From Acidobacteriota bacterium (GTDB lineage Bacteria; Acidobacteriota; Vicinamibacteria; Vicinamibacterales; CAVVIG01): a stretch of DNA of 52,682 bases. The stretch is from contig JAOBWF010000102.1 in NCBI GenBank assembly GCA_025463215.1, forward strand, positions 1 to 52,682, written 5' to 3'. Below, in pieces: positions 25,188-35,167 of the stretch. Both the position numbers and the translations under genes were made by a program. Position 1 is the first letter of the stretch. Each line of letters begins with the position of its first letter. A model generated the notes under the pieces. The model was not told where the DNA came from. It worked only from the letters and a program-made list of their open reading frames with translations, and searched no databases.

Positions 25188-28100
25188 TCATCGTTTCTGG
25201 ATCGCGCGTGACAAGTCTATCGCTCTAAGAAATCCTGCGTTCGTATCGTGACTGATACTCTTGCCGGGCGGGACCATTGCTCCTTGTGGGAGATAGTCGA
25301 CCGGCCTGCACGTAAAGACGATGATTTGGAAGTTGCGCGCCTTCTCGGCAAGCAGCGCGCGAAACCAATCCATCCGCGTGTCGTCACTCTGGACGAGCTG
25401 GTCGTCGAGAACAACAGTCGTCTGCAAATATTCCGCAAGAGACAGGCGGTAGAGAGTGGACAGCTGCTCCCGCGTGCCGACCGACATCCGTTCCGTTGAT
25501 CTGACCGCGCCACCTACGACGACTCCTTCGGTGCCAAGTTGCGCAGAGAGCCGAACGCTTTCGTAGCGTCTCTGGGTCAGCTCCTCGAATCGGCCTGCGA
25601 TAGCAGGGGCAAGCGTTTGTCCGAGGTCGGTCGCCTGCGCCGCGTCAGCCTCCTTCATCTGCTGCAGCAGCAACAGCCAGGCGTCGTACTCCGCCTCGAT
25701 CTCTCTCTCGTGACGCTCGGCCGACTCAAGAGCCTCGACCGCGTCCCGCAGTCGCTCCCGTGCGACGGATCCGCCCACCTGCTCGAGTGCTCCGTGCGTT
25801 TTGTGAATCTCACCCACTATTCGTTCGAGGTCAGCCCTCGCGCTCGCTTCGGCATTCCGCGCCGCCGCAACTTCGACGTCGCTCACCGTCCGCTCTGGGA
25901 CTGGTACGCGAGCTCGATGGTCGGCTGCCTCCCGCAACCGGTTCTCCGCGCCGGAAAGATCCTGAGAATCGCGCTGCCGCCGCAGTTCCTCAAGCCGACC
26001 GAGTTCGGACGCATGCTCAGCGATGGCCTTTTTCTGCTCCTCTTGCCCATTCTCGACTGCAATCCTCGCGTGTTCTGCCGCCAGACGTGTAGCCCTGACG
26101 GCTGTTTCAACGCGCACCGCTTCTGCAGCGATTGTGCTCTCCAAGGCCGCCAGCTCGGTCGCGAGCTTCTTCTGTTCGTCCGAAGCTGCCGCAAGCGAAG
26201 CCCGCGCGTCTGACAGTGCCACAGTCACTCCGCCGGGGAATCGTGCCAATGCTGCGTCGCGTGCGACGACAGCCGCATCAAGCGCACCTTTCGAGGTTCG
26301 GCTGCGTTCGTCCGCGAGCGTCTGATTCGTTCTAGACTGGCTTGCCACGGCGCGCGCACCCTCTACATCCGTGGACAACTGCTTTCGGCGCTTTCTCAAC
26401 TTATCTGTCGGGGTTGGCCCGAGCGTCGCAATATCCGAAGCGAGCGTGTCGAGAGATACATCTCCCAACGCAGCACGAGCCATTGTCGCCGCTTCAGAAG
26501 CGTGGCGCAGCGAGTCTGCGGAACCGGCTAGTAACTCCAATTGAACCCGAAACGACTCCAACTCTGCATGCTTAGCGACGATGCTCGTATCGAGGGCTCG
26601 CGCCTCCTCCACTTTGGCGGCCAGAGCGTCCAGATCATTGACGTTGGCGGCCGAAAGATGCGGCACGATGTCGCGCCCCCACCGCTGCTCCAGCAACTCC
26701 ATGGTCTGCTGTGCCTCTCGACGCCCGGCCCGAATCCGCACCGTCATAACGTCGGCGAGATCGACATCTACTTCGGCATCCGCTTGGATCTCGAGCGGCT
26801 CATCGATCGACCGCGTTACGCCCGGCGTGCCGTCCTTCTGCACGCTGATATCAACCGGACGCTTCGGTGTCACCGTGACGACGAGTCCGACGTTCAACGC
26901 GCCGCGTGCGCCCGCAAGGTCGTTGGCCAGGCGGCGCATGGGCGTCAGGGCATCCAGTGTCGGGACACTAATAGCAGCACGTGCGCGGATGATCTCATCG
27001 CGCTCGAGTGTCCCCGCCTCCAGGTGAGCCCTAAGCGACGCCTCCTTCTCGACTTCGGTTTGGGCGCTAAGCAACCTCTCATCGGCTGCACGGGATTCGA
27101 GTGCCCGCTCCAGGACGTCCAACCGGCGCAGTTGCTCGGTCGCAGTCTGCTCACTGGCAGCCGCGACGGCAAGCGATTCGCGAGCGCGCTCGGCTTCGGC
27201 CTGTTGCTTCCGATACTCAGCGTCGGCGGTTTCGGCAGCCTCCACGAGTTTGTGCGCGGCGTTCGCCTCGTCGGTCCGCTGCTGCGCATCCCTCGAAGCC
27301 TGCTCCGCCGCGACTCTTCGGAGTTCAAGGCTTTGACGCGCCACGGTGCCGGTGCTGGACGAATCCGCGCCAGCCGCCCTCGCCGCCTCGGTTGCAGACG
27401 CCAAGGCGGCTTCAGCGTCCTTTAGCCGGCCTTGAGCAACGTTGAGTGAACTCGCTGCACTGTTCACCTGAGTGGCCAGGGCTGTAACGGTGCGTTCGGC
27501 CGCTTCCACATCCACGCCGATCCGTCGAATTCGCTCGACCTCCACGCTAGCCACTCGGACTTGTTCGTCGGCGATAGCCACGGCAGCGGCCTGGGTCGAC
27601 AGCAGTTCGAAGGTTTTGAGCCGATCGGTCGCGTGGATCAGAGCAGCCTCACGCTGATCCCGTCGGGCCGTCAGCTCCTGAAGCTGCTTCTCCACGCCCT
27701 CGGAGTCGTCCACGACCCTCTGCAATTGTTCCTTTTCATCCCTCGCGTCATTGATCCGGTCGGCCGCGGCCTTGAACACACTCCCCTTGGCGGTCTTCTT
27801 GGCGCCCTTCTCCGTATATGCCTCATCGCGTCGCGCCTGAGTGGCATTCAGCAACGCGACGAATAGCGGATCCTGTGAAACCGCTTGCAGGGCCGCCGAG
27901 ATTCGCTCCCTTCCGCTGCCGGTCGAGTCCCCTTGCAAGCTCTCAGACAGGACCGCGGTGACGTCCGACTGCGTAGATAGCAGAACGGTCAGAGGAAGCT
28001 CGTCGGAAGGCCTTTGCTGCCGCCGCTGCCACCCGGCTCGGGGATGCCCCAGCGGAGAAGGTCGCGCAGTTTGCCGTCCACCTTCCGAGCGCGCTCGACC

Positions 28101-28420
28101 TCGTCGAAGTCGACGCCGTTCTTCGATTCTTCGAGCGATGATGCGCCTCCCTTTCGGAATTCCTTTCTCACCCGCCAGATACGCTGCGCCTCGGTTTCGA
28201 ACGTCAGCTCCACACGCGGATTCTGGCCGCCAGCCCATGGAACGTAGTCTTCAATGTGGCTCGAAGTGTGAGGAAGCAGCAGGGCCAATCGAATGGCATC
28301 CGCCAATGTCGATTTTCCAAGATCGTTCGGACCGTACAGTACGTTTAAGCCTGCGCCGAACTCGATGTCCGACTCGCGAATCGTGGCAAAGTCCTTCACG
28401 ACCAGCCGGCGGATCTTCAT
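25188..28420 (-). pseudogene. SbcC/SMC-like coiled-coil ATPase, frameshifted after the N-terminal ATPase part
   Basis: The full gene spans ~1077 codons. The N-terminal frame (28420-27989) starts MKIRRLVVKDFATIRESDIE and has Walker A LYGPNDLGKSTLADAI, ending GLPTSFL before a TGA. The adjacent frame continues as TVLLSTQSDVTAVLSESLQG through long coiled coils rich in Glu/Ala/Arg. The C-terminal ATPase half has signature MSVGTREQLSTLYRLSLAEY and Walker B TVVLDDQLVQSD. No CxxC zinc hook is visible at the coiled-coil apex. One base indel near 27990 separates the halves. The ATG overlaps the TGA of the SbcD-like gene (ATGA), so the pair matches an SbcC/SbcD-type nuclease complex. As sequenced, the protein is broken unless recoded. 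Confidence 0.75.
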
Positions 28421-29580
28421 CGCCCGCGCCCCAACACGGTCTCGTGGTTCTGTAGCAGCTTATAGAGGTGCGCCAGCGCCCGAGTCGCCCGAACCTTCTC
28501 CGCCTCGTCTTCGGCCGCTTCAATGATGTGGTCAAGGCGCGCGATCGTGTCTTTGACCACCGGGGGCAGATCGTCAGGGAAGATCCCGTCCGACCCAGGC
28601 TGCAGCCGAAGTTGCGTGCGGTCGATCAACAGGATGCCGGCGCGCCCGTGCGCGGCGTCAGTGCCCTGAAGGTCTCGGAGGATTCGTTCGACCTCGTTTT
28701 CCTCCGACAGGGAAACGGTCATGTCGAGCCGTAAACGGACGACATGACGCTCGAGGTCTTGCCGCGTGAGCAACGTGCGCAGCTCGTTGATGTCGCGACA
28801 CTTCACGTCGATCCACTGCCAAAAGGCGACGGGTGCCGATTCGACTCTTGGACGAGATCCGTGGCGGAACAGCGCAACAAGTGCGACGTTGCCGGCACCC
28901 GGCTCGTCAAAATTCGTCGGTTCTGGAGCTCCGGGGTAAACGGTTGGGACCGGCAGACTATCGGTGACGTCCCGGAATGAATGCGTGTCACCGATCGCCA
29001 GGTAGTCCAGTCCGCGCTGCACGCCGGCGTCTCGGCAGATCGGGAAATTCGTCTGATGGCCGGCGATGTCGAACGTGCAGCCGTGGACGCAGCCGATCCG
29101 CAACCGTGTGTCACCGGGTTCGCGGGCCGGCAGCGTCATTGCGAGGTCGTTCTCCCCCGCTCTAGACCTGCACGGACTGGCGTACAGGACCACATCGGGG
29201 GCGAGATCGAACGAGAAATCGTCTCGGTCTACGACGTGGACCCATTTTGGCAGCCGCGACCGAAAGGGATGCTTTGGCGCCCACACCGACTCCGGCGTGA
29301 GCGGGTCGTGGTTGCCCGGCACGAGAAAGATCGGTACGTGAGGCCCTGGGTGGTCCCGCAGCGTCTTTGCGAGCCCTTCCCAGAAGTCCTCGCTCGGTGT
29401 TGGGTCGTCGAACAAGTCACCGGCACACAGAATCGCATTCACGGTGTTACGGCGGCCGAGGTCCAGAATCCTGTTAATTACCTCCATCCGGGCGCGTGAG
29501 AGCTTCTTCTGCGCCTCCTCCGGAAATGACGGGAACCGCCGTCCAAGATGCCAATCCGCCGTGTGGAGGATTCTCAGCAC
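28417..29580 (-). CDS. SbcD/Mre11-like metallophosphoesterase
   Basis: A 387-residue calcineurin-like nuclease subunit. Metal-binding motifs appear in order: ILHTADWHLGRR (Asp9, His11), ILCAGDLFDDP, FLVPGNHDPLT, GCVHGCTFD and LAIGDTHS. The C-terminal ~120 residues form a capping region that, in SbcD, contacts SbcC. Start: GTG at 29580, giving a residue order identical to family N-termini (LRILHTADWHLG); it overlaps the end of the SNF2 gene by seven bases. Its stop overlaps the start of the SbcC-like ATPase. This version travels with restriction-type genes, so it is probably a defence paralogue rather than the housekeeping SbcD. Without an intact ATPase partner its activity is uncertain. Confidence 0.87.
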   Translation of the reverse strand: MLRILHTADWHLGRRFPSFPEEAQKKLSRARMEVINRILDLGRRNTVNAILCAGDLFDDPTPSEDFWEGLAKTLRDHPGPHVPIFLVPGNHDPLTPESVWAPKHPFRSRLPKWVHVVDRDDFSFDLAPDVVLYASPCRSRAGENDLAMTLPAREPGDTRLRIGCVHGCTFDIAGHQTNFPICRDAGVQRGLDYLAIGDTHSFRDVTDSLPVPTVYPGAPEPTNFDEPGAGNVALVALFRHGSRPRVESAPVAFWQWIDVKCRDINELRTLLTRQDLERHVVRLRLDMTVSLSEENEVERILRDLQGTDAAHGRAGILLIDRTQLRLQPGSDGIFPDDLPPVVKDTIARLDHIIEAAEDEAEKVRATRALAHLYKLLQNHETVLGRGR

Positions 29581-32507
29581 AACGTCTTCCCGATCCTGAA
29601 CGACACCTCGAACAGGCGGGTCACCGTTGGCGCGCGGTACCGCAGCTCGTGATACTCGTTTCGCCATTTCCGATAGACCTCGTCCTCTCTGGAATCGAGC
29701 GCGCTGATGCGACGCTCGAGCGTCTCGTCCTTCTCGCCAAGCCGTAAGATCTCTGCTTCGACCCGGTCTCGCGCGGTGGAACCGACAACCTGGTCCCGTC
29801 GAGTCCGTGCGGCGCGCAACTTTTCGGAGATACTCGCGCGCTCCCGACGACAGACCAGCACTTTATCCTCGACGAATCTTTCGAGCTGACCTATGGCTTG
29901 CTCGAAGTGCTTCTGCTCGCCCTTCTCGACGTCTCGTTGGTCCACGAAGACGGCTTCATCCACCGCATCGTCCAAGGAACGCGCGTCCACTGTCGTCGTG
30001 AAGGACTCTCCGTCCACCGCTTGCAGACTAGCGATCTGAGTCGCCAGCGAAGGGTCGAGTGTGACGTCCCCATCGAAGACAGCCGCTGCCACCAGCCGTT
30101 GAACGGGTTCAAAACCGGCGTAGTCGACCAGCGAAATCGCCAAAACGCCAGTTCCTGACAGAGCACTCAGCTCTGCGGACGCGTTAGGCGGGCGTAAGAA
30201 TTCGACGGAGCCGCTGGACCACGCGCGTGCGTCCGCGATCGCGGCCTTCACCAACGGGTGCAGAAGGTTCAAAGGCTCCGCATCGACGAGCCCTCTCGCG
30301 TCACCTGTTGCGAAACGTCGTACGTCTCCGATTGAGGCAGGCATCTCCGCGCCGGCTGCGATGTCCAACACGACTCGACCAGCCTGCTGGGACCGTTCGT
30401 AGCCGATCCGCTTCGATCGAAGGTAACCGTCCACGAGGTCGGCAATGTCCCTGTCCAACTGGACGAGGCCTTGCGGCAACTCCTCGCGCAAGCGCCTGAA
30501 GACCTTACGGACGTCCTCGTCGAACCGGGACTCGATGATCTGTGAGGTCCGTTCGTATTCCTTCTCGTAGGCGTCTCTCCGACCGGCGATCTTGTCCCTG
30601 AGTGCAGCAATCTCTCGCGTGACTTCGTCCAGCGTTCGCGATCGGCTGTAGATGTTCTCGAGATCCTTCTTGAACTCGAGCGACAACGCAGATACTGCGA
30701 TTTCTGGAGTGTCGGTGCGCGGCTCGTGCAGCACTACGTCCGAGGCGTCCAGGACCTTGCCGAAGAGATCAAGCTTTTGGCTCAGGATCTCGAAGGTGAG
30801 GCTGTGCGCTTCGTTGTCCTTTGCGATGAAGTTCACCACCGTGACGTCGCGCTGTTGGCTGTACCGGTGGCAGCGTCCGATCCGCTGCTCTATGCGTTGC
30901 GGGTTCCAGGGTAGGTCGTAGTTGATGACCGTCTCGCAGAACTGTAAGTTCAACCCTTTCGCACCCGCTTCCGTGCAGACGAGCACCTTGGACCGCGTTC
31001 GAAACTCGTGAACCAGTGCGAGCCGGGTGGCGACCTCCCGCGTCGGTCCGGTCCCAGGCGGGAGTTTGCGCCCTTCCTCCTCGATCCATCGAGCATGTGC
31101 CTGTTTTGCGCGATCGTGATCGTTGTTCCCACGGAAGAGCGTCACGTCGTCGTCCCGAAGGCCGATGTCGAGGAGCAGCCTCCTCACGTACTCCTGTGTG
31201 GTGATGGACTCGGTGAACACAACCGCTTTGCCGCTGCCGCGGCCATCGCGACCGAGATCCAAAATGACTCGTATCGCGTCTTGAAAGGACCGGGCTTTCG
31301 CATCGTGTGGAAGGGACTTCGCTCGAGCGACGAATTGTTCAACACGAGCCAGTTCGCCGGCGACTGCCTCGCGATCGACCGGGACCGGCGGGTCCTCGGT
31401 GTCTTCGCCGACTTCGTCTTCATCCTCGAGGTCATAGAGATCATCGTGCGCGACCTTGGCGCGGTGGCCAGCATCGAGACGACGCAGTCGTGCGGCGACG
31501 TTTTCCAGACTCGCGGCGAGCGCTGGAATCGAGGAGGCCATGCGGCGGTGAAAGCCGATCAGGAGCAATCGGCGCTGCGACCCCGCGAACGCATGAAGTG
31601 TCGGCTGGAGCAGGTACTCCGTCACATCGTCGTAGAGCGACTTCTCGTCGTCGCTCATCGTGTACTCGTAGAGTCGACACCGGCGCTGAGTGAATGGTCG
31701 GTCCAAGAACTCCTGCGCCTGACGACGGAGGGTGCGCTGGAGGACCATGCCCAGGCGCCGTTGCAGCTCGTGCTCCTGACCGGGGACCAGCGTCCGGTCG
31801 TCGTCTGCGCAGAAGACTTCTCTGAAGGTGTTGATGTCCCCGAGCAGTGTCCCTGTCGGTTCCACGTATTGCACGAGCCCCCAAAGCTCGGCGAGCGAGT
31901 TCTGCATCGGGGTGGCCGTTAGCAGCAGAACCGGCGCCGAGCGCAGGAAACCGCGCACGCGGTGGGCCATCAACGCGTCCTCGGATGTCTCGTCGTAGAT
32001 CCCGTCTCGGTCGTAACGTTTGTGCAGCCCCGCGAAGATCTCGTGCGCCTCGTCGATGACGACCAAGTCGAACGCGGCACACGCCCCGAGCTGCTCCGCA
32101 CCACGTTCGCTGCCGGCAAACTCGCGGCCGACCAGGTAGACACCCGGAGCGGTGAAAGTCGCCTGGGTCTCCTGGGCCTGAATCCCAAACAGGTTGAGCA
32201 GCTCGTTTTGCCACTGCCCGATCAACGATTTCGGGACGATGAGGAGGACGCGTTGGGCTCCTTCGGCGCGGCTCTGCGCAATCACTAGGCCGGCTTCAAT
32301 CGTCTTGCCTAGCCCGACTTCGTCGGCGAGGATGCAGCCACCCTCTCGAAGGCGCCGAAGCGCGAAGATCACCGCGTCGATCTGATGTGGATTCGGATCG
32401 ATGCGGGCCTGCCGCTGCGACGCAGCATAACGCTCTCGGTCGTCTGGCCGGCGGACACGGACGAGGTCCTCGGCCAGCATCCGTAGGTTGAAAGGGTGCA
32501 AGGTCAT
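29574..32507 (-). CDS. SNF2/RapA-type DNA-dependent ATPase (DEAD/DEAH helicase)
   Basis: A 977-residue superfamily-2 protein. Motif I is ILADEVGLGKTIEAGLV (~59-75), motif II DLVVIDEAHEIF (DEAH at 152-155) and motif III LLLTATPMQNSLAELW. The C-terminal RecA domain holds VLVCTEAGAKGLNLQFC, INYDLPWNPQRIEQRIGRCH (motif VI) and RYSQQRDVTVVNF. A ~400-residue C-terminal half is largely helical with long charged segments. SNF2 proteins translocate on duplex DNA; in bacterial restriction clusters they often move nuclease complexes or remodel DNA-bound proteins. It follows the UvrD-like gene by 51 bases and overlaps the SbcD-like gene, placing it in the same operon. Confidence 0.9.
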   Translation of the reverse strand: MTLHPFNLRMLAEDLVRVRRPDDRERYAASQRQARIDPNPHQIDAVIFALRRLREGGCILADEVGLGKTIEAGLVIAQSRAEGAQRVLLIVPKSLIGQWQNELLNLFGIQAQETQATFTAPGVYLVGREFAGSERGAEQLGACAAFDLVVIDEAHEIFAGLHKRYDRDGIYDETSEDALMAHRVRGFLRSAPVLLLTATPMQNSLAELWGLVQYVEPTGTLLGDINTFREVFCADDDRTLVPGQEHELQRRLGMVLQRTLRRQAQEFLDRPFTQRRCRLYEYTMSDDEKSLYDDVTEYLLQPTLHAFAGSQRRLLLIGFHRRMASSIPALAASLENVAARLRRLDAGHRAKVAHDDLYDLEDEDEVGEDTEDPPVPVDREAVAGELARVEQFVARAKSLPHDAKARSFQDAIRVILDLGRDGRGSGKAVVFTESITTQEYVRRLLLDIGLRDDDVTLFRGNNDHDRAKQAHARWIEEEGRKLPPGTGPTREVATRLALVHEFRTRSKVLVCTEAGAKGLNLQFCETVINYDLPWNPQRIEQRIGRCHRYSQQRDVTVVNFIAKDNEAHSLTFEILSQKLDLFGKVLDASDVVLHEPRTDTPEIAVSALSLEFKKDLENIYSRSRTLDEVTREIAALRDKIAGRRDAYEKEYERTSQIIESRFDEDVRKVFRRLREELPQGLVQLDRDIADLVDGYLRSKRIGYERSQQAGRVVLDIAAGAEMPASIGDVRRFATGDARGLVDAEPLNLLHPLVKAAIADARAWSSGSVEFLRPPNASAELSALSGTGVLAISLVDYAGFEPVQRLVAAAVFDGDVTLDPSLATQIASLQAVDGESFTTTVDARSLDDAVDEAVFVDQRDVEKGEQKHFEQAIGQLERFVEDKVLVCRRERASISEKLRAARTRRDQVVGSTARDRVEAEILRLGEKDETLERRISALDSREDEVYRKWRNEYHELRYRAPTVTRLFEVSFRIGKTLC

Positions 32508-32558
32508 ACGACTCGCGAACGAACTATCTTGGTGGTGAGGCTCACAAATCAGCGAGTG

Positions 32559-34631
32559 TCATTTCTGCCGAAGATCATCCAAGAACTCGGAGGCGGGCTC
32601 AACGCTCGTAATACACAGGCAGTCCCTCGCTCGTGTGCACGCAACGTACAGTAACTGGCGTTCCGACTCATACACCTCTTGCAAGTCTCCGTCATCGCCA
32701 ACGCCTTCCAAGCGCGCCTGGAGGGGTAGAATTTCGTCGTCGCACGCCATCACCGCCACGGCTCGAAATTCAAGCCCTTTCGCCAAGTGCATCGTGGCGA
32801 CGTTGACGCCCCCTGTTTGGATCTGAACTCGATCGTCGAGCAGCCGGGGAGACAGACCGGCTGCGGCTACTGCCGTCATCGCCCTCGGCAGCTGGGCCGC
32901 CGACCTCACAAATACACCGATTTCGTGCGGGTGTATTTCGTCCGCGACCAGCACTCGTAGCCACCCGTTAACGGCTTCGGACTCCTCGGCCTCTGTCGCA
33001 AACGTGCGGATCAGCGGAGCGGGACCGTTAAAGACCGACACCGTGTGCCGCCTCTCCTCCCGATTCCCGTCAACGTCAGTAATGTCTGGTCCGAGGAGTC
33101 TGTCGGCCTGTTCGCGAATCTGATGTGACGTGCGGTAGTTGACGCGCAGCGTCTTCGACCGACCTCGAACGTCCACTCCAAGCGCCTTCCACGAGAAAGG
33201 CTGTTGGAAGATGCGCTGGCCCAGATCACCGGAGAAAAATAGAGCGTTCGGCCGACCGCCGCCGAGCGCGGCGAGAAACCGCAACTGAGTGATGCTGATG
33301 TCCTGCGCCTCATCCACCACTGCCGCATCGTACGCCGGCGTTCGATTTGTCGCTTGGGCGTCGGCGAGGGCCTCAAATACGGCCGATTCTGTAATCAGCC
33401 CGCGCGCCTTCAACCCGTCGCGCACTTGCTCGAAGATCTTCCACAGCACCTCTCGTCTCGCTTCCGGCAGACGCGTGCGGCGGCCGAGGCGCTGGACGTC
33501 TCGATAGGCCTCCCAAGTACGAAGCTGCCACGCATCGACCACCTGGTCCCATTCCGCTTGCACGAACAGTGGGCGGAACTTGTGACTGCCAACGGCGAGT
33601 GATGCCTCTCGCAACAACGCGTTGACGTCCTCCTTCGACGCCAGCCGCACGGGGCCAAGCTGCGCCTGGTGCAGGCGGATGCCGAGGTTCGTCATCGCGT
33701 GGACTTCGAGCCTCTCCGCTACTCGCGGCTCACTGCCAATGAGCCGCTTGACGTTGGCGCGAAGCGCATGTGCGAGCGGTTCCGAGAACGTTGCAAGAAG
33801 TATGCGGCCGTCCGGATTCGCGCGTGCCAGATGGACTGCGCGGTGGAGCGCAACGACTGTCTTCCCCGTGCCGGCGGAGCCTGCGACGCGAGCAGGCCCC
33901 GCGTACTCGTGGGTGACCAATTGGCGTTGCTCGGGGTGCAGGAAAACCGCCCACTTGTCCCACGGCGCATCCAAAGCGCGTTCAAGTTCGTCGGTGCTGG
34001 TCACGACGCGGAAACGCCGCTGAGCATCGGGATGCGAGAAGGGATCGGCTACCGGCACCGCCTGTGCCAATCGTGGGGTGCCGCCAGTAGCAAGCTCGAG
34101 AATGGCTTCGGCCGCTTCTGCCGGCAGGTGTTGGGCCAGCACAAGCAAGCCGTCCTCGTCTGCCTGGCGAACGTCCGTCAGCCATTCCGAAGGCACGCCG
34201 TATCCGAGGAGTTGATCTTCCGGAATCTCGAGGAGAGGCCTGTTCGGCGGTTTCGGGCTCTCACCAGCCTGGACGTATGTCGGCACCACGATCTCGCGGA
34301 CCGACTCACGAAGCTCGATCATCTGCGCCGCTCCCGTGGTGGGATGGGTTTCGAGCTTCCGACGTTCCGCCCACGCGTACGCGCGATCGTGGTGATCGAC
34401 GTAGCAGAGCAAGAGGCTGCCGACCGTGCGGTGGACGATTAGTCGAATATCTGAGCTGACCCGCACGGACCAGAAGCGTTTGTCCTTCGCCTTATCGAGC
34501 TTGTGAAAGCTCAAGCCAGGCGAGGACGGATTCATCTGGAGATCGAACGCAGTGGTCTTGACAGCCTTCTGTTCCTCGCCGCTTAGCCGCGCAAGGCTGT
34601 CGGTGAATGTATCGGCGATCAGGAGACTCAA
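32559..34631 (-). CDS. RelE-fold domain fused to UvrD/Rep-type helicase
   Basis: A 690-residue fusion. Residues 1-~95 read like a RelE/ParE-family fold (FTDSLARLSGEEQKAVKTTA ... FHKLDKAKDKRFWSVRVSSD, then IRLIVHR and CYVDHHDRAYAWAERR). A linker of ~130 residues leads to a superfamily-1A helicase. Its motif I is ARVAGSAGTGKTVVALHRAV (Walker A 251-258), motif II AAVVDEAQDIS, motif III FFSGDLGQRIFQQ, motif IV/V ATMHLAKGLEFRAVAVMACD, and motif VI LYVACTRARDCLCI. I recall this RelE-helicase arrangement as recurrent next to Res/methyltransferase clusters. Whether the RelE part keeps RNase activity is unknown; it may instead bind ribosome, RNA or the partner proteins. It lies six bases after the antitoxin-like gene. 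Confidence 0.88.
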   Translation of the reverse strand: MSLLIADTFTDSLARLSGEEQKAVKTTAFDLQMNPSSPGLSFHKLDKAKDKRFWSVRVSSDIRLIVHRTVGSLLLCYVDHHDRAYAWAERRKLETHPTTGAAQMIELRESVREIVVPTYVQAGESPKPPNRPLLEIPEDQLLGYGVPSEWLTDVRQADEDGLLVLAQHLPAEAAEAILELATGGTPRLAQAVPVADPFSHPDAQRRFRVVTSTDELERALDAPWDKWAVFLHPEQRQLVTHEYAGPARVAGSAGTGKTVVALHRAVHLARANPDGRILLATFSEPLAHALRANVKRLIGSEPRVAERLEVHAMTNLGIRLHQAQLGPVRLASKEDVNALLREASLAVGSHKFRPLFVQAEWDQVVDAWQLRTWEAYRDVQRLGRRTRLPEARREVLWKIFEQVRDGLKARGLITESAVFEALADAQATNRTPAYDAAVVDEAQDISITQLRFLAALGGGRPNALFFSGDLGQRIFQQPFSWKALGVDVRGRSKTLRVNYRTSHQIREQADRLLGPDITDVDGNREERRHTVSVFNGPAPLIRTFATEAEESEAVNGWLRVLVADEIHPHEIGVFVRSAAQLPRAMTAVAAAGLSPRLLDDRVQIQTGGVNVATMHLAKGLEFRAVAVMACDDEILPLQARLEGVGDDGDLQEVYESERQLLYVACTRARDCLCITSVEPASEFLDDLRQK

Positions 34632-34637
34632 GAACTG

Positions 34638-34901
34638 TCAGCTCGCTCTTCGGCGGTGTTGCCGAGCCGGCGACACCGGCCGCTTGCGTTTGCGTGCCGT
34701 GATCAGCGTTCGGAGCTCGGCATTGACTCTCGCAGAAGATTTGAACACCGCGGCCACGTCCGGCTCCAGGACGACGGCGACGACTGGCCTCGTCATCCTG
34801 CCGACAAACCTATTAGGCTTTGCCCGCGAGTAGTCGAAGTCGTACTCCGGCTGCAAGTCGCCGACTTCACTCGTGTCAGCCTTCTTTTGTGTTTTCTTCA
34901 T
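34638..34901 (-). CDS. Antitoxin-like partner of BrnT
   Basis: An 87-residue basic protein. The core (YDFDYSRAKPNRFVGR ... VVAVVLEPDVAAVFKSSARV) matches the short antitoxin type that follows BrnT or RelE toxins: a toxin-wrapping N-terminal segment, then a helix pair of ribbon-helix-helix character (DVAAVFKSSARVNAELRTLI). Its ATG lies 26 bases inside the end of the brnT gene, the usual coupled order of toxin then antitoxin for BrnTA. It probably represses its own operon and neutralises BrnT. The Arg/Lys-rich tail may aid DNA contact. Confidence 0.75.
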   Translation of the reverse strand: MKKTQKKADTSEVGDLQPEYDFDYSRAKPNRFVGRMTRPVVAVVLEPDVAAVFKSSARVNAELRTLITARKRKRPVSPARQHRRRAS

Positions 34902-35166
34902 AGTCTTGCCGCTCTCGCTTGGTCGCTTTCCTAGCGCTGATGATTCGAGTTCTTCGTCCTTGGTCGGCGAAGCTCACGATGACCACACGCTCCTTCGCCG
35001 AGTGACCAATAATTAGTTCCCTCGGTTCTTCACTTGAATGATCCGGATCGTCGAAGATTCGCGCGAGCGGATCGGCGAAGACAGTAAGTGCTTCCTCGAA
35101 CGCGACTCCATGCTTCTTGATATTTCCTTCTGCCTTCGCCGCATCCCACTCAAACTCAGAATCCAC
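34876..35166 (-). CDS. brnT: BrnT-family toxin
   Basis: A 96-residue RelE-superfamily ribonuclease toxin. BrnT hallmarks are EFEWDAAKAEGNIKKHGVAF at the N-terminus, DPLARIFDDPDHS, RELIIGHSAKERVVIVSFAD, and the C-terminal RTRIISARKATKRERQDYEE with the conserved Arg and Glu/Tyr residues. BrnT cleaves RNA and halts translation when its antitoxin is lost. It sits inside a restriction/helicase operon, one base downstream of the methyltransferase stop, which is unusual for a toxin that commonly has its own promoter. It may act as an addiction element or as a back-up that fires if the operon is disrupted; that is inference. Confidence 0.88.
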   Translation of the reverse strand: MDSEFEWDAAKAEGNIKKHGVAFEEALTVFADPLARIFDDPDHSSEEPRELIIGHSAKERVVIVSFADQGRRTRIISARKATKRERQDYEENTKEG

Positions 35167-35167
35167 G

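Noticed and set aside
27985-28015. Programmed ribosomal frameshift in the SbcC-like gene
   Set aside because: The site lacks a standard slippery heptamer and obvious stimulatory structure, and other genes nearby are broken too.
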